64,000 nt of DNA. Source: Heterobilharzia americana. Lineage: Eukaryota > Platyhelminthes > Trematoda > Strigeidida > Schistosomatidae. Of this stretch, positions 10,293 to 22,430 are shown piece by piece. A program made the translations under genes and the position numbers. The DNA lies in the NCBI GenBank assembly GCA_944470555.2, contig OX104127.1, positions 119,440,741 through 119,504,740 on the forward strand, given 5' to 3'. Within the stretch, counting starts at the first letter, position 1; each line of letters begins with the position of its first letter. Under the pieces are notes generated by a model, which saw only the letters and a list, made by a program, of their open reading frames with translations, had not been told where the DNA came from and did not search any database.

Positions 10293-12240
10293 GTGAAAAC
10301 AGTTAGGGTTTATGAGGAGCCAAACCCATATATTCCTAAACTATTCCGCAATAAACTTAGGAAATTATCATCACATTACCACTCGTCGAAAGACTTCACG
10401 TCACTGCACTTAATTCATGAGACTTACGAATCTATCAAGACACTACTTGTGAAACAAGCAGCAAACGAAGAGATCGTCACTCTCAAAAGTGGCTCTAGAA
10501 TTCACAAGTTGACATCTCTTCTGAGCAAACGTCTGGAGCCATCAACGGATGTAGCCTACCCACTACATAATGGGGTGGTACACAACGATCCCTCAAGATT
10601 AGTGAGCTGTTTAGCGAATCGTTCTCTAATTTCAACCCTAATTCCCTCAACCCCACTAGCTTTACTCCAATTACCGCTGGTTCACGTACTAGAGTGGAGT
10701 TCACTGTCAAAAGTATCACTGAGGCTATCAAAAGCTTGAAACTATCGACAGGTACTGGGATAGATGGCTTAAACTCAATAGCCATCAGAAACAGTGGTGA
10801 TAGTATGCCGCTGCTCTTGCCTAAGATATTCACACTATCAATGGAAAGTGGGAAGTATCCCAGCGAGTGGAAAACTGGCTTTATAATTCCTCGCTACAAG
10901 TCCGGTGACAAAGCGAATGTTGGGAGCTACAGACATATCAACATAACGCCAGTCGTTTCCCGAATCATGGAAAAAGTGATTAAGAGCGGCATGTCTGACT
11001 ACCTACTTAGCGAAAACTTCATCACGAAGTCTCAGCACGGTCTCATTAAAAACAGGTCTTGCCTTCCTCCCCACTTCGACTTCTTCAACCTTATCACTTG
11101 TAGCCGCGAGGCACGTAAAATCGTCATTGTTCTATACTCTGATATATCAAAGGCAGTTGGCAAGGTGCCACAGAGTATCCTCTCCGATAAGCCATAATCA
11201 GCTGGCATCCATGACCCTTTACTCCATCGGATAAAATCATTTCTTAGTGATCGGAGCCAAATCGTCATAGTAAATTCTATGCAGTCTACACCTAGGCTGG
11301 TAACTAGTGGAGTAATACAGGGTAGTGTCCCTGGACCTTTGATGTTCATAACTTATATTAAAAGCATGTGCAAGTGCTTCACTACAGGGGAAAAATTCCT
11401 AAACGCTGATGATCTTAAGGTTGTATACTCATTTCACATCCATGAACTAGGTAATACGCTATCTACTGCTCGACAAAAATTAGGTGAAGTTGCTAAATGG
11501 TGTGACCAGTTCCGTCTCCAGTTCAACGTCGATAAATGTGGTTGGCTTGGCATAGGCAGCGATACCCTGAAAGTGTCCCTTGAAGTATGTGGACAAAAGC
11601 TACCTAGACGTTCTTCAGTGCTAAATCTTGCTCTTAGATATTCCAGTGACTTAATATTCTCTGAGCAGACGGCTCGTATCACATCTAAGTCACGTAGACT
11701 CTTTGGATGCATCGTCCGTAACTTTTATAGCACTGAATCAAGGGTCCTACTCTACATAGTGAACATCCGTCCCATTTTAGAGTCCTGCCCGTTTGTCTTA
11801 AGTGGCCTCGTATAAGCGACAAAGGAAAAATCGAAGGAGTACAACGCCACTTTACACTAAGAACACTAGGAGCTGAATGCACCCCAGACTACATCTCGAG
11901 ATGCAACATGCTAGGACTGGAACCCCTCTGGGAGAGGCGATTTAGAATGAATCTTATATTTTACTATAAATTACTTCGTAAGCAAGTGCACTCATGTGGC
12001 CAGGAAATTGAAATAGTTGTAACATCTACTCACTATTTAGGTAATCGCAAACTATTAGCGGAAAATGAGTGTTGCAAGACCGAATTGCGGAGAAACTTCT
12101 TCGTCAATAAGTTTTCTCACGTACCGCAGGCATATTATTTACCTTTCGTTCTTCACTTAATAAGCTCCTAACAGATGATCAGTTTATCACTCGCCCAGGC
12201 AGTGTATATACGTTCTGGGCCAGTGAAAGCATACTAAGAC
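10293..12240 (+). pseudogene. CR1 LINE ORF2, reverse transcriptase and C-terminal domain
   Basis: RT blocks follow the endonuclease. From 10694: LSTGTGIDGLNSIAIR, YPSEWKTGFIIPRYKSGD, INITPVVSRIMEKVI, SQHGLIKNRSCLP, and SDISKAVGKVPQ where the first Asp is kept. A stop near 11195 and a frame change lead to TSGVIQGSVPGPLMF and NADDLKVVYSFH (11279-11815). The C-terminal part (IRPILESCPFVLSGL; then RCNMLGLEPLWERRFRMN at about 11900-11960) runs to FVNKFSHV near 12120 and matches copy B residue by residue over long stretches. It is inactivated by at least three frame changes. Confidence 0.8.
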
Positions 12241-13605
12241 CTCTAAACGTATAGAGTAAAGCTATCATAAATCTCAGGTACTTTTTACCTCAATGGACTC
12301 ATAAAGGGTGTTTGGTTACCAGTCCATCTGGTCAGATTGTGCAGTACAAATACATGACCAGTGTTCCCTTTATGTTTGTCAACAAAAACTGCCTATCTAA
12401 TAACTCGTGTGAACTTCATATAAGAAAAAAGGAAGATTCATTCTCATGTGAATAAATTAAAGTTTACATATAGCTCGGATGACTTTAAAAAGACAAGAAC
12501 TCTCCTCCCAGTTTGTCTTACATGGTATTCCATTGTCCAGTTTCTCCTTGCGCTTTCTTTTCTCTTCCCTTTTCAGTATCAGCTTGACGTGAAAGTCCTA
12601 AGCATTAGTTTAATCAAAACTTATCAACTTGCTGGAAATCCTACTTCGCACCTAGTACTGGGAACCGATGTTAGAAGTATTCAACTGGCTCACTTCCGAC
12701 TTTCCTGTTTCTTGAACAGCTTAACAACCAACTCGCCTCCCTACCAGTACCCTAAATGCTACAACATGCGAAACCTCAAGCACAATAAGTGGTCTCAGAC
12801 TTCTGGTCCGTGACAGATGCGGCGGAAATCTGGATAAACAATCAAACTCAACAGATCACTTTACCTAACGGCAACACATCCATAATAATGCTATGCAACA
12901 GATTTCTCTAGTACTTTGTCTTTTATCAATCCACCTAATAGAAGTCAATTAACAGCCAATGTATCTCCCTGACAATGTTGCATACTTTAATATGAAGTCT
13001 ATGAAGTTTTACACATGTATAATATTCACCACTGTTGAACGACGATTCTTCCACTCTTTAATTACTTGCACCGCAACAAATGTTTCCACTACTACCAATC
13101 TGAATTGCCGGAAAAGGTAACACTTGAAGAATGAGAAACGCCTTAACCTAAACACTCACCTGGATTGAATGATTGTATGGATACTTACTTATTCCTGAAA
13201 TCATTGGAGTAAGTTATTATTGGTCGACAAGTCTACGAACATAAGAATTGCTGTTAAAATAGACATTTATCTGACGAAACACTTCGTCTTGGAGGTGGGT
13301 CAGTCATGTCGACTACTCACAACGCAAACACCAAATATTGCGCCGTTTGATGTGAAGAAAGAATTGTGAGCAGAAATGACCTAAACTCAGAACGATGTGT
13401 ATGTACTGTAAAGTGATATTTTCCCGCTATTTTCATAACATCTAGACACTTGGTATCATGATAGAGTCTAATGTCCCCCCCTCTGTATCATTCAGTACTC
13501 CTAAAACCTTTTATGTTTCTCTGCAATTATCAGTTTGATGAGACCTGTAAATTGGCTTCTCTCATGTTAACTTCATAGCTTGAGAATAAATATCCTTATT
13601 TATTG
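12241..13605 (+). other. 3' UTR of CR1 LINE copy A
   Basis: Non-coding tail, about 1.35 kb, closing with a block (TGGCTTCTCTCATGTTAA, then AATAAA at 13585-13590) that also ends the tails at 17055-17105 (+) and 17425-17480 (-). The shared end block shows where these elements stop. Confidence 0.6.
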
Positions 13606-13609
13606 ATTA

Positions 13610-14880
13610 TTTAAATCTAGGATCTTAATGAGTTACATAGTCCGCAGCTTTCGCCCCATGGGAGTCGACTTACTGCTCTGTATAACTTGCGTACGTCAGT
13701 CGTCTGAATATTGTCCTTTCATACTGAGTGGTACCCGGATTAAAGACAAACTAATAATCGAGGGTGTCCGAAGGCATTTTACAGCTAGGCCACTAGGATA
13801 CGAATACACAAAGGACTGCAATTCCAGATGCAGAGCCCTAAGTCTGGGACCACTGGATGAGACGGTTCAAAGTTAGCCTGACACTCTTCTTCAATGTACT
13901 GCACAAACTCACTTTTATAGCCAGTGGTGAGTTTCAGTTCGAATACAACAGTTGTTACGATAAACGCAACCACACAGCGTTACAACGAACCCATTTAAGT
14001 CCTCCTCGCGTACGAACTTCACTGGAAGATTCTCTCAGACTTGGGACGAACATCCTGCTAAGGTGGAGGCATCGAAATCAACCCCTGAATTTGGTCGGCC
14101 ACTAATTAATTTTTCATAGCCTGGCAGCTTATCCGGTTTACCGAGTGCATGAACGCTATCCTCTATGACATTTTATGTACTAGGCCCTCTAAATGTACGA
14201 CGGGACATGCACCATACACTCGCAGACCTTTCATACGAAACATTGGGAAGACTTCCATAAATTCATACCTCATACTGAAGGCATGTTCTGCCCTGCCCAG
14301 CACAGTAGGCAACAACAGAAGTTCTAAGTTACGCGATAGCATTACATTTATGTTCTTGGGTATTTAACATAGAAAGCATAAATAATGAACTCCATGGCAA
14401 AGAAATTTAAGTAAGGAGAAACGTGGACGTAGGAAACACACCGCTTGTTGGAATTTTCGATACTTTCTCTGCCCACCGCTTAGTTCTTGTTTTCTTCTCG
14501 CTGCTAAATGTTGGCTATGTTGTAACTGGAAATTAATTATTCAAGGAGCAGACAGTGGCTGAAACTACGCTCCATGGAGAGCAGCCAGAAAGGCTGCGTT
14601 CACAACACCTAACTACTACAAACAGAAACAAAATATGTTTGTTGGACTACAACTTCATAATTGTCAGAAAGTTGGATTTTTTAAATGTGAAGTGAAAAGG
14701 AAAGCCTAACACATACTTGCCACAAGGTTGCCAACACCAGTAAAAATGGTGGACTAGATATTCTGGCAGCCCACTTGGCGCGTTCACACGAAAACATTGT
14801 TTCTGGATACTGTAGTTTAAAACTACAAGTATTTAGATCTCACTCTTAATATTCAGCGAGATAATGAATCTCTGGTAAAA
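13610..14880 (+). mobile_element. 5'-truncated CR1 LINE copy: C-terminal coding end and 3' UTR
   Basis: It begins right after the 3' end of copy A with CR1 C-terminal sequence: SYIVRSFRPMGVD, EYCPFILSGTRIKDKLIIEG, RRHFTARPLGYEY, then in another frame RFKVSLTLFFNVLHKL and FQFEYNSCYDKRNHTALQ to about 14100. The rest is a diverged 3' UTR (a CCTCTAAATGTACGACGGG stretch resembles the start of copy A's 3' UTR near 12240). Severe 5' truncation is normal for LINE insertion. The head-to-tail junction with copy A could be insertion next to the tail of a relative. Confidence 0.6.
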
Positions 14881-14889
14881 ACTTTACAT

Positions 14890-15515
14890 TTGCGGAGTGT
14901 GCTCAGTCCATTGTATCCAAATATAGGCGTACGGTTGGCCTTTTGCTTAAACACGCGTAGAACAGCGAGGCTAGACTGCTTTTATTCAAAGTAATGATCC
15001 GCCCGGTATTTGAATGTGGCACAATAATCTTCGGAAGTATGTGTTCTTCGGATAGGATGCGCACTGAGAATATTCGGAGAAAGATTACTCGCTCTGCACT
15101 GGGCTGTCATGAAGAACTTGATTATGAAGGAAGGTGTAAGAAACCGAATGTTTACCCACTTTGGCTAAGACGCCTTAGGCTCAACTTTAACTTACTTTTC
15201 CGCCTTTCGCATCGCATTACCCAAGCCTGTTGCTCTCCTACTTTTAAGCCTACGTTCTCACGCAGTCTACTCAATCGTGAGTGTACTGTGCCTGTCGAAA
15301 AATACCGCCCCAAACTTAGGTCACGATTCCTTGTGACACAATACAGTAGGTTATGGAATAAGCTCCCACATTACATTCGCACCTGCATGTCCCCATTTCA
15401 GTTTCAACGTCTACCCAGTGAATTCCTTCAGTTTACGAATATCCATAGGTTCCTTGACATTCGTATTATATGCATAAATACGAAGCATAATGGAGCAATC
15501 GGCATGTAATCATGG
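14890..15515 (+). mobile_element. CR1-type LINE C-terminal fragment (same subfamily as 1-650)
   Basis: The open piece 14994-15509 (171 codons) carries MIRPVFECGTIIFGSM, WLRRLRLNFNLLFRLSH and SRLWNKLPHYIRTC, the LINE C-terminal region ending with the typical W-N-x-LP block. Upstream in other frames come CAQSIVSKYRRTVGLLLKH. It belongs to a subfamily different from copies A and B. Its first 361 bases are identical, inverted, to bases 1-361 of this window, whereas its other relatives are strongly diverged. Confidence 0.65.
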
Positions 15516-15539
15516 TCCAGCCACTGCGTCCACTGTGAA

Positions 15540-17105
15540 CGTACTTGGGCCTCTAAGTGTATGAACCAGAGTTAGGGTTGACCTCGGATTCCTCCTACAC
15601 TGATGGGTCTACGATTGCATGTGGAAGTGTGAGTACCGGTTCTCCCCCCCCCCAGTGTAATGAACATAACGTACATTGTTTTCCTCTCGAAGCCACTACG
15701 AATGTGGAAAATTTTAAGAACCTTGTAATGCTAAAACTATGCGGTTGACTCCGCATACGCACATGAAGATGTACACAAAGTTTGAACAGGTCTAAAAGAA
15801 TAGGGTCTTCCATCTCCTCCAAAATGGATAGCACAGTATTCCCTTCCTCACATCTGCTCGCGCTTCTTACTTTTCTTACTTGCAGCAACAGCTCCATAAC
15901 GAAATTTGGTGCTGAGTTTCAATTTAAGCATAACTACTCAGCGGAAATAATACCTGCTCTGTGACGCCAAGAATTACTAGACTGCTCCCACCGCTTTGCG
16001 GTTTCTGGACCATCTTCACGATTAGCTCACCTACTGGTCATGATCCTTCTCGTAACGCACTCTCTAAACTTTCATGACAGTTAGAATGGCACAAATATTC
16101 TGAACAAACGATTAAACCAGCAACTAATTTACATATCGGTTCGGAAGGCGACTTACCTACGGTAGCTCCACACTACATGCTTCCTAGCACTCTGTATCAA
16201 CTGATCTTTCCATACGAAAGTTACCGTGCATCAACTACACTTCTCGAATGATGCTGCTTACGCTAATAGAAAAGATACCCTAAGTCTATGTACAACTACT
16301 CCCATTTGGACCATTAACCGTTTCAACGTCCATTTCCATCCACTACAACAAGTATTCCCGATGTAATTAATCTATATTACCCTTAAATGTAACATGGCGA
16401 CCTGGAAATGCATCGATTTAGGCACTCACCTCGGTTGTATAACTGCCGGTACTTACTTATGCCCCTGATCGTATGAATGGGTCAGTTGTGGTTAGCAAAG
16501 GTGAAAACCGAAGAACTTTCCAATGACTAGACGGTCACACTACCAGGTAACAAACTGTATCAGTGGACTAACGACGTCGGCCGTTTGTAACGCAGACTTC
16601 TAACACTGCGTGCTTTTGTTCCTAATGGTGGAACCTGTCTGTGTGATGGGAAATGTGAATCCGCGCCCGTCGCATGAACTACAGCAAGTTTTGATAAAGA
16701 TCATGCGCATCGCTGACTTGGTGTGTGAATTATTTGATGCTGAATACTATTTTGTGAGCTTTCAAGAGTTATCAACTTGGCGATGCTTGAAAACTGGTAT
16801 CCCTCGCGTTAAATCCATTATATGAGGACAAGAATTATTATTGTCTCAACTTAAGCGCTCCTTATTCTTTGATGATTATTTATGATTACTATTTGTTATC
16901 TTCAATTTAACGCAGTGCTTATGCTGAATATGGTATTTTCTGTGTCCCGTAGCCGCGATCTGATATTTTTGATGTTAAACGATTGCTTCTCTTTACTATT
17001 TAGGACCCGTAAAATGTCGTAGATTTTTCAACGTATATCAATGTGATGATGCTTTTAAGCTGGCATCTCTCATGTTAAATTGCTGGTGTGGGAATAAATA
17101 TATGT
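15540..17105 (+). mobile_element. CR1 LINE 3' UTR copy (+), tail to tail with copy B
   Basis: Non-coding, but recognisable because the reverse complement of 17420-18990 follows it block by block. Examples are GGAAATAATACCTGC at 15940, CTTTGCGGTTTCTGGACC near 15995, CACTTCTCGAATGATGCTGC near 16238, and the AATAAA end at 17093-17098. It is the 3' UTR of a CR1 copy whose coding end is either the subfamily piece at 14890-15515 or missing. The 71-codon frame at 16610-16825 lies inside this UTR and has a diverged mirror at 17505-17867; I do not treat either as a gene. Confidence 0.65.
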
Positions 17106-17419
17106 TATTGTGATTACCAGCTGGGGAACTGTTGGAAATGTGGGGGCGCTGAACAGCTGTTTTCATTTTGCTTTGAAATGCAATGACGTCCACACCCATC
17201 GTGCTACATTAATTGGCAATATAGTGTCAGAATCTAGATGAGGAGCGTCTATTTTACACCTGACATCTTACGCTAATCAAATTGGTGGAAAGATATCCGA
17301 AGTGCTACTTTGATGCACAGTAGTTCACTGTGCTTTGTTGAGAGGCGGCGGTGGCACTCAGAAGATATGAAAATCTTACAGCTTTTGATCGATTTTGCGT
17401 CCTTTGCCGGGCCATTACT
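17106..17419. other. Spacer between two tail-to-tail LINE ends
   Basis: About 310 bp of non-repeat sequence separating the two convergent CR1 3' ends. It forms the centre of the large inverted repeat. Nothing else recognised. Confidence 0.45.
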
Positions 17420-19068
17420 TAATAAATTTTTATTCCCGCATTAGTAATTTGACGTGAGAGAAGCCAGTTTACAAGCATCATCACGTTGATATACGCTGAA
17501 AAATCTACAAGATTTTACTGGTCTTGAATGGTACAGAGAGGAGGTCGTTTAACTTCACCGAAAACACCAGATCGCGGCTACGGAACAGAGAAAATACCGC
17601 TTTCAGCATATGAAGTACGTCAAAGTGAAGATAATAAAAACTGCCATTCCCATATAATGGATTTAATGCGAGAGATACCAGTTCACAAGCGCCGTCAAAA
17701 TGATGATTTTGAAAGTTTACAGAATAGTATCTGGAATTATACAACCCACATACCAAGTCACTGATATGCATAAACTTATTAAAACTTGCTGCAAATGAAG
17801 AGATGGGCATGGATTTCCATCTGTCAATACACAGATAGGTTCCACTATTGGCGACAAAAGCGAGCAATGTTAGAGGTTTGCGTTATAACCAGACGATGTT
17901 AGCCCATTTGTATAGTTTCTTATTTAGTAATATAAACATCTATTCACTAGAAAGTCCTCCGGTTTTAGCTTTGCTGACCACAAGAGGGCCTATTTATACG
18001 ATCTGAAGTATCAGTAAGTATCCACAGTTACATAACCAATTTGAGTGTCTAAATCCATGCATTTCCAGTTCACCATGTGATTTAAAGGTAGTATACATTA
18101 ATCCCACTGGGATTACTTCTGTTAGTAGATGGAAGTAGACGTCGAGATGGTCAGTAGTCCAGATGGCAGCAGTTATATATGGACTTCAGACATCGTTCAT
18201 ATTGGCGTGAGCAGCATCATTCGAGAAGTGTATTTCATGCATGGTAACTTTTACTTGAAAAGACCACTTGATACAGAGTACTATAGAACATGTAGTGTGG
18301 AATTACTGCAGGTAAGTCCTATTCCGAGCCAAAAGGTATATTGGTTTCTCGTTTGATCATCTGTTAAGAATATTTGTGCCACTACGGCTGTTGAGAAACT
18401 TTGGACAGTTCGTCGTAAGAAAAATTCTTACCAGTTGATGAGTTGATTGTGAAGATGTTCCAGAAACCGCGAAAGATTGGGAGCAGTCCGATTATTCATG
18501 CAGTCAAACGGCAGGTATTATTTCCATTTCGTAGATATGTCCAGACTGAAGTTCAGCATTGAATGTCATCATTGAGCTGCTGCTGTAAGATAAAAAAAGG
18601 AAGAGGAAGCACGAGCAATTGTGGGAAAGGGAATTACCAAGCAGACCGGCTTGGAGAACGAAGTTCCTATACTTTTAGACCTATCCGAACTTTATGTTCA
18701 TTTTCATGTAGGCACACGTGATTAACGCATAGTTTTTCTATCACAAGATTCTTCAAACTTTTCTATATATGGGGCGTATCGTAGTAGCTTTGAGAGGGAA
18801 CCGGTATACAGTAAGTTCATTATAGTGAGGACGGGAACAAGTGCTCACACGCTTGTAAGCAATTGTCAACCCATATGTAAATGAGGGACTCGAGGGCTAC
18901 AATACCTTTGTTTCATGCACACAGGGGTTCAAGTGTATCCCCATTAGCCCAGGATGCATGGATGGTGGCTAATTGAGCGATAGATCTGTCGTTCATTGAT
19001 AGCCCATTAAGTAAAGAGCGGGAAAATGCCAACAAGCTTGCCGTGCGAGTTTCTTCTGGAAACCTATT

Positions 19069-20630
19069 CTAAATATGTGAGAATTTATTGAGGAAGAAAT
19101 CATCCCGCAAGCTCATCGCACCACGCTCAGTTTCAACCAATACTTTGTGGTTGCGCATATCGTACGTAGACGTTACCATTGGCTTGATCTGCGGACCATG
19201 ACAGTGCAAGTGCCGATGAAGTAACTTACAATAAAATATATAGTTCGGTTTAAGTCTCCTCTTCCCGAGTGGTTCCAGCCCCAGCATGTCACATCTGGAC
19301 GTGTAGTCTAGATTACAGTCAGTTTCTAATGTTCTGAAGGTGAGGCAACGTTGTACCCCTTCAACTTTCAGTTTATCACTTCTGCGGAGGCCACTGAGAA
19401 TAAACAGGCAATATTCTAAAAGTGGGCGAATGCACACTTTATAGGATAGAACCCGTGATTCAGTGCTACAAAAGTTACCGATGATACATCCCAAGAGTTT
19501 ACGTGACTTGGATCTGATATATGCTGTTTGTTCCTGGAACGTCAAGTCTCTGCAATACCTGATCCCAAGATCTAGCACGGGAGCTAGCCTAGGCAGCTTT
19601 TTCCGCATACCCCGAGGGTCAGGTCATGGTTGTCGATGCCTATGGTAAGCCAACCGCATTTGTCATTATCGAATTCAAGGTGTGACTCAGCACACCATGA
19701 TGCAAGTTTACTTAGTTCCCGTTGGGCAGTATCCAGAGTATTACGTAGATCATGAGAGTGACAAGTGTACACAACCTTCAAGTCATCGGCGTATAAAAAT
19801 GTTTTGCTTTCACTGAAGTGGTTACACACGCTGTTAATATAAAGTGTGAACAACAAAGGCTCAAGGACGCTACACTGTATAGCTCCGCTAGTTGTATGTT
19901 TAGGTTGAGACTGCACGGAGTTTACTTTCACGATTTGGGCGCGACCACTAAGAAATGATTTTATCCACTGAGTAAGGGGTCACAAATACCAATTGGTTTT
20001 AGCTTACTAAAGGGTATGTTGTGAGACACCTTATCAGATGTCCTTGATATGTCAAAGTATAGAACAATGGCTACTTTACATGCCTCACGGTTGCTAGCGA
20101 TAAAGTTAAAGAAATCAAAGTGGCAAGTAACACAGGACCTATTCTTTATGAAACCATGATGAGACTTTGTGAGTAGGGTTTCTGTTAATAGATAATTAGA
20201 GACGCTGCTCTTAATTACTTGTTCCATAATTTTAGAGAGGACTGGTGTTGTGTCGATGGGTTGATTTGTCCCTGGACTTATAGCGAGTCGCTATGTAGCT
20301 AGTTTTCCATTCATTGGGACGTACGCCACTTTCCATTGATGGGGCGAATATCTTAAGCAGGAACAGAGACATATCGCCACTGCCGTTCCTGATGACGATT
20401 GAGTTTAGGTTGTCTGTTTCCATACTTGTTGTTGGTCGCAAGTTAATGATTGCTTCTGTAAAATTTACACTGGCCCACGAACCTGTAGTGAGCAGTGTAA
20501 AAGTGGTGGAGTTAAGCGTGCTAGGACTGAATTTCGCAAAGGATTCGCTAAATAGTTCACAGATTTTGAGGGGATCGTTACAGACCATTACGCTGTACAA
20601 TAAACAAGCTATGTCTCTCGATGCCTGCAA
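19069..20630 (-). pseudogene. CR1 LINE copy B, ORF2 reverse transcriptase and C-terminal domain
   Basis: In minus-strand order: LRPTTSMETDNLNSIVIRN and PNEWKTSYIATRYKSRD (20630-20232), MEQVIKSSVSNYLLTE and KSHHGFIKNRSCVTCHFDF, YFDISRTSDKVSH with the first catalytic Asp (20227-19961), TSGAIQCSVLEPLLFTLYI and LYADDLKVVYTCH with both palm aspartates (19931-19584), then IRSKSRKLLGCIIGNF, IRPLLEYCLFILSGLRRSD and MLGLEPLGKRRLKPN to 19069. The PQG-type block before the palm reads IQCSV instead of IQGSV. Domain order and C-terminus match copy A. Confidence 0.78.
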
Positions 20631-20741
20631 ACCTTAATTCAAAAGGGAAATCAGACTGTGTATCCTAGAACCAATTTTGTGGGCTTCCGCCCCTCACCTT
20701 TTGAGTCTTGTGCGCGTAACGTCCTAATTGCTTGATAAGTA

Positions 20742-21547
20742 TCACAGATTGACTGCGGCACCAGAAGTCTTCAAAGCAATGTTGTGGCTTAGATCATTTC
20801 GTAACTTGTTCCGTAGTATTCGATGGATACATTGGTTCTCCTTCTTCTTCACCTTAACCACTCTCATAGGAGCAACGATATCCAGACAGAGTATCACATT
20901 TCTATAGAAGAACGAAAGTGACTCTGTTAATGAGGCTGTCATGAAGTACTCATCCCATGGGCTGCACCTGAGGAACTCGGTGAATACCTCCCAATCCATA
21001 CTGTTGTAGCTATGATACAAGATATTTCTCGTAGGTCCCTTGGTTTCCTCATGAAGAGGGGAGATTGGTGGGCAACAGAAAACCACTCTGTGGTCACTGT
21101 TAGCGAATTCACCACCAACGTACTTGGTGACTGGGATGATGTCACGGCAAAAGACTAGGTCCAGCGCACTGCTTTCATGTGTGGGTGAATGGAAATGTTT
21201 CCATCCATGGAAATCCAGGACAGTGAGTATTTCTTCACAGCGTTGTGGGCCACAACTGGTTTCCCAGTTAACTTCAGTTTGAAGTCAGCGTTGATGGATG
21301 CAGCACGGGAAAATGACTGAGCAATAAGCTCATCAGCTTCCCTTGATGAACATGGTGTTTCATAAACACAGCCTACGGGGATTTTATAGTTAGTACCGTT
21401 TATAACGAACCGTATGGAATCAGTCAGAGCATTTAATGTGCCATCTTCAATCTTATTAACTGTGGCAAGGCTATACATGTAAATCAAACAACCTTCACGC
21501 TTATGATCTCGGCTAGTGAGATGAGGGGTACAACCACCTATGCACAA
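20742..21547 (-). pseudogene. CR1 LINE copy B, ORF2 endonuclease domain
   Basis: Endonuclease blocks: TSRDHKREGCLIYMYSLAT, VINGTNYKIPVGCVYETP and ADFKLKLTGKPVVAHN in 21547-21155; then in another frame the region equal to the SDH block of copy A (VNSLTVTTEWFSVAH / HEETKGPTRNILYHSYN, 21145-20742). The catalytic Glu region should lie near 21560-21600 and is not in frame. Same endonuclease family as copy A, inactive. Confidence 0.65.
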
Positions 21548-21636
21548 GTCTTCATCAAAGACTGAGATGGGGCAACATGACTCGGGGATCCCAAAAAATT
21601 TTTATAAGGCTCAAAAGCAGGAATGTTATTAGGAGA

Positions 21637-22166
21637 TTAATTATATACATTCCCGTAGTACTGGCTAGGGTCATCCGGGTGCCGATGTAGGTTTGTGTGG
21701 GGTATATGTAACCTGTATGGCAGGAATGTATTTCGTATGCCATATGGCATCCTGTTGGAGCTTTGATGGCTGGGTAAACGTGATCCAGGGTACTGTCTTA
21801 TGTCAGATGTTTTCGCGTTTTTGCAGCGTCTCTTTCTAACGGTCGAGGTTAGGTGCGTAACATGCCCTTTCGGTGGGCTTTCTTTTCGAGATGCCTCACT
21901 TCCCATAGATCCAATAGCGGCTTTGTCTATGGCAACTATGTTAGGTACGAAGTTTTCTTCGCCGTCGTTAGACAAAGTGCGTTTAAAATGGCTTTCTTCG
22001 GGGACTTCGTTGGTCTAAAGTGCATAGTTTTACCTGCAGGTCTGTGTCTAGTGATGTTACTTTCGGCTAAAAAGTTTTTATCTATAGTTACCTTAGAGAG
22101 GCTGGTGCTGATAGTTGTGGTTTCATGAGAAATTGAAGAATCCGGATTACTTAGGTCCAGGTCCAC
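21637..22166 (-). pseudogene. CR1 LINE copy B, ORF1 remnant
   Basis: Two overlapping minus-strand frames (22166-21936 and 21975-21637). The second carries SNDGEENFVPNIVAIDK, RKRRCKNAKTSDIRQYPGS and DDPSQYYGNVYN, matching the basic C-terminal part of ORF1 in copy A at 8770-9030. The N-terminal coiled-coil region is missing, so the insertion is truncated here. Confidence 0.55.
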
Positions 22167-22249
22167 TTGGGATTACTTTACCACCAGAGTGGCTGGCGCA
22201 ACAAGACAACCGGTCACGGCGACGCCATTCGATTGTTTCTCAGTGCATC

Positions 22250-22430
22250 CACTTCCTGAATTTACAGGTGCATATCATTTTACAGATACGGTTATAACAA
22301 CTAGTGGCGGAAAATCTCCAGTAATATCTTCTTTTACAAAAAATTGTTTATCGTCTTTTCATTCCAGGTAGTGGAAATCCCCAGTCTGAAGAAAAAAGAA
22401 AACTTCATACCACATATAAATGGTGCACTT
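22250..22430 (-). repeat. LINE-like 3' end repeat, copy 3
   Basis: Minus-strand copy of the 3' end repeat seen at 655-1216 and 6757-6980. It shares TGCACCTGTAAATTCAGGA, TTATAACCGTATCTGT and ATTCCAGG blocks. It abuts the truncated 5' side of LINE copy B. Confidence 0.55.

Larger units (their letters stand above)
7600..13605 (+). mobile_element. Near full-length CR1-type LINE, copy A
   Basis: A 6-kb unit: leader (about 7600-7821), ORF1 (7822-9123), ORF2 with endonuclease (about 9385-10205) and reverse transcriptase (10293-12240), and a 3' UTR of about 1.35 kb ending at an AATAAA at 13585-13590. Two ORFs in this order with an APE-type endonuclease and FADDLK-type palm place it in the CR1 group (SR1 is the schistosome member). 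Many frameshifts and stops make it non-functional. The related copy at 17420-22170 lies on the other strand. The 5' edge at 7600 is a guess, since I have no second copy of the leader. Confidence 0.75.
17420..22170 (-). mobile_element. CR1-type LINE copy B, 5'-truncated in ORF1
   Basis: Minus-strand counterpart of copy A: ORF1 tail (about 22166-21637), ORF2 endonuclease (21547-20742), reverse transcriptase (20630-19584), C-terminal domain (19608-19069) and a 3' UTR of ~1.6 kb ending at an AATAAA on the minus strand (17429-17434). It stops within ORF1 near 22170, where another LINE 3' end repeat begins. Frame changes and stops scatter through ORF2. It is less decayed in the RT palm than copy A. 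Confidence 0.75.

Noticed and set aside
16610..17867. Two similar small proteins encoded on opposite strands (16610-16825 and 17505-17867)
   Set aside because: The resemblance is real but results from the inverted CR1 3' UTRs; codon pattern and reading frame are not preserved between the two.
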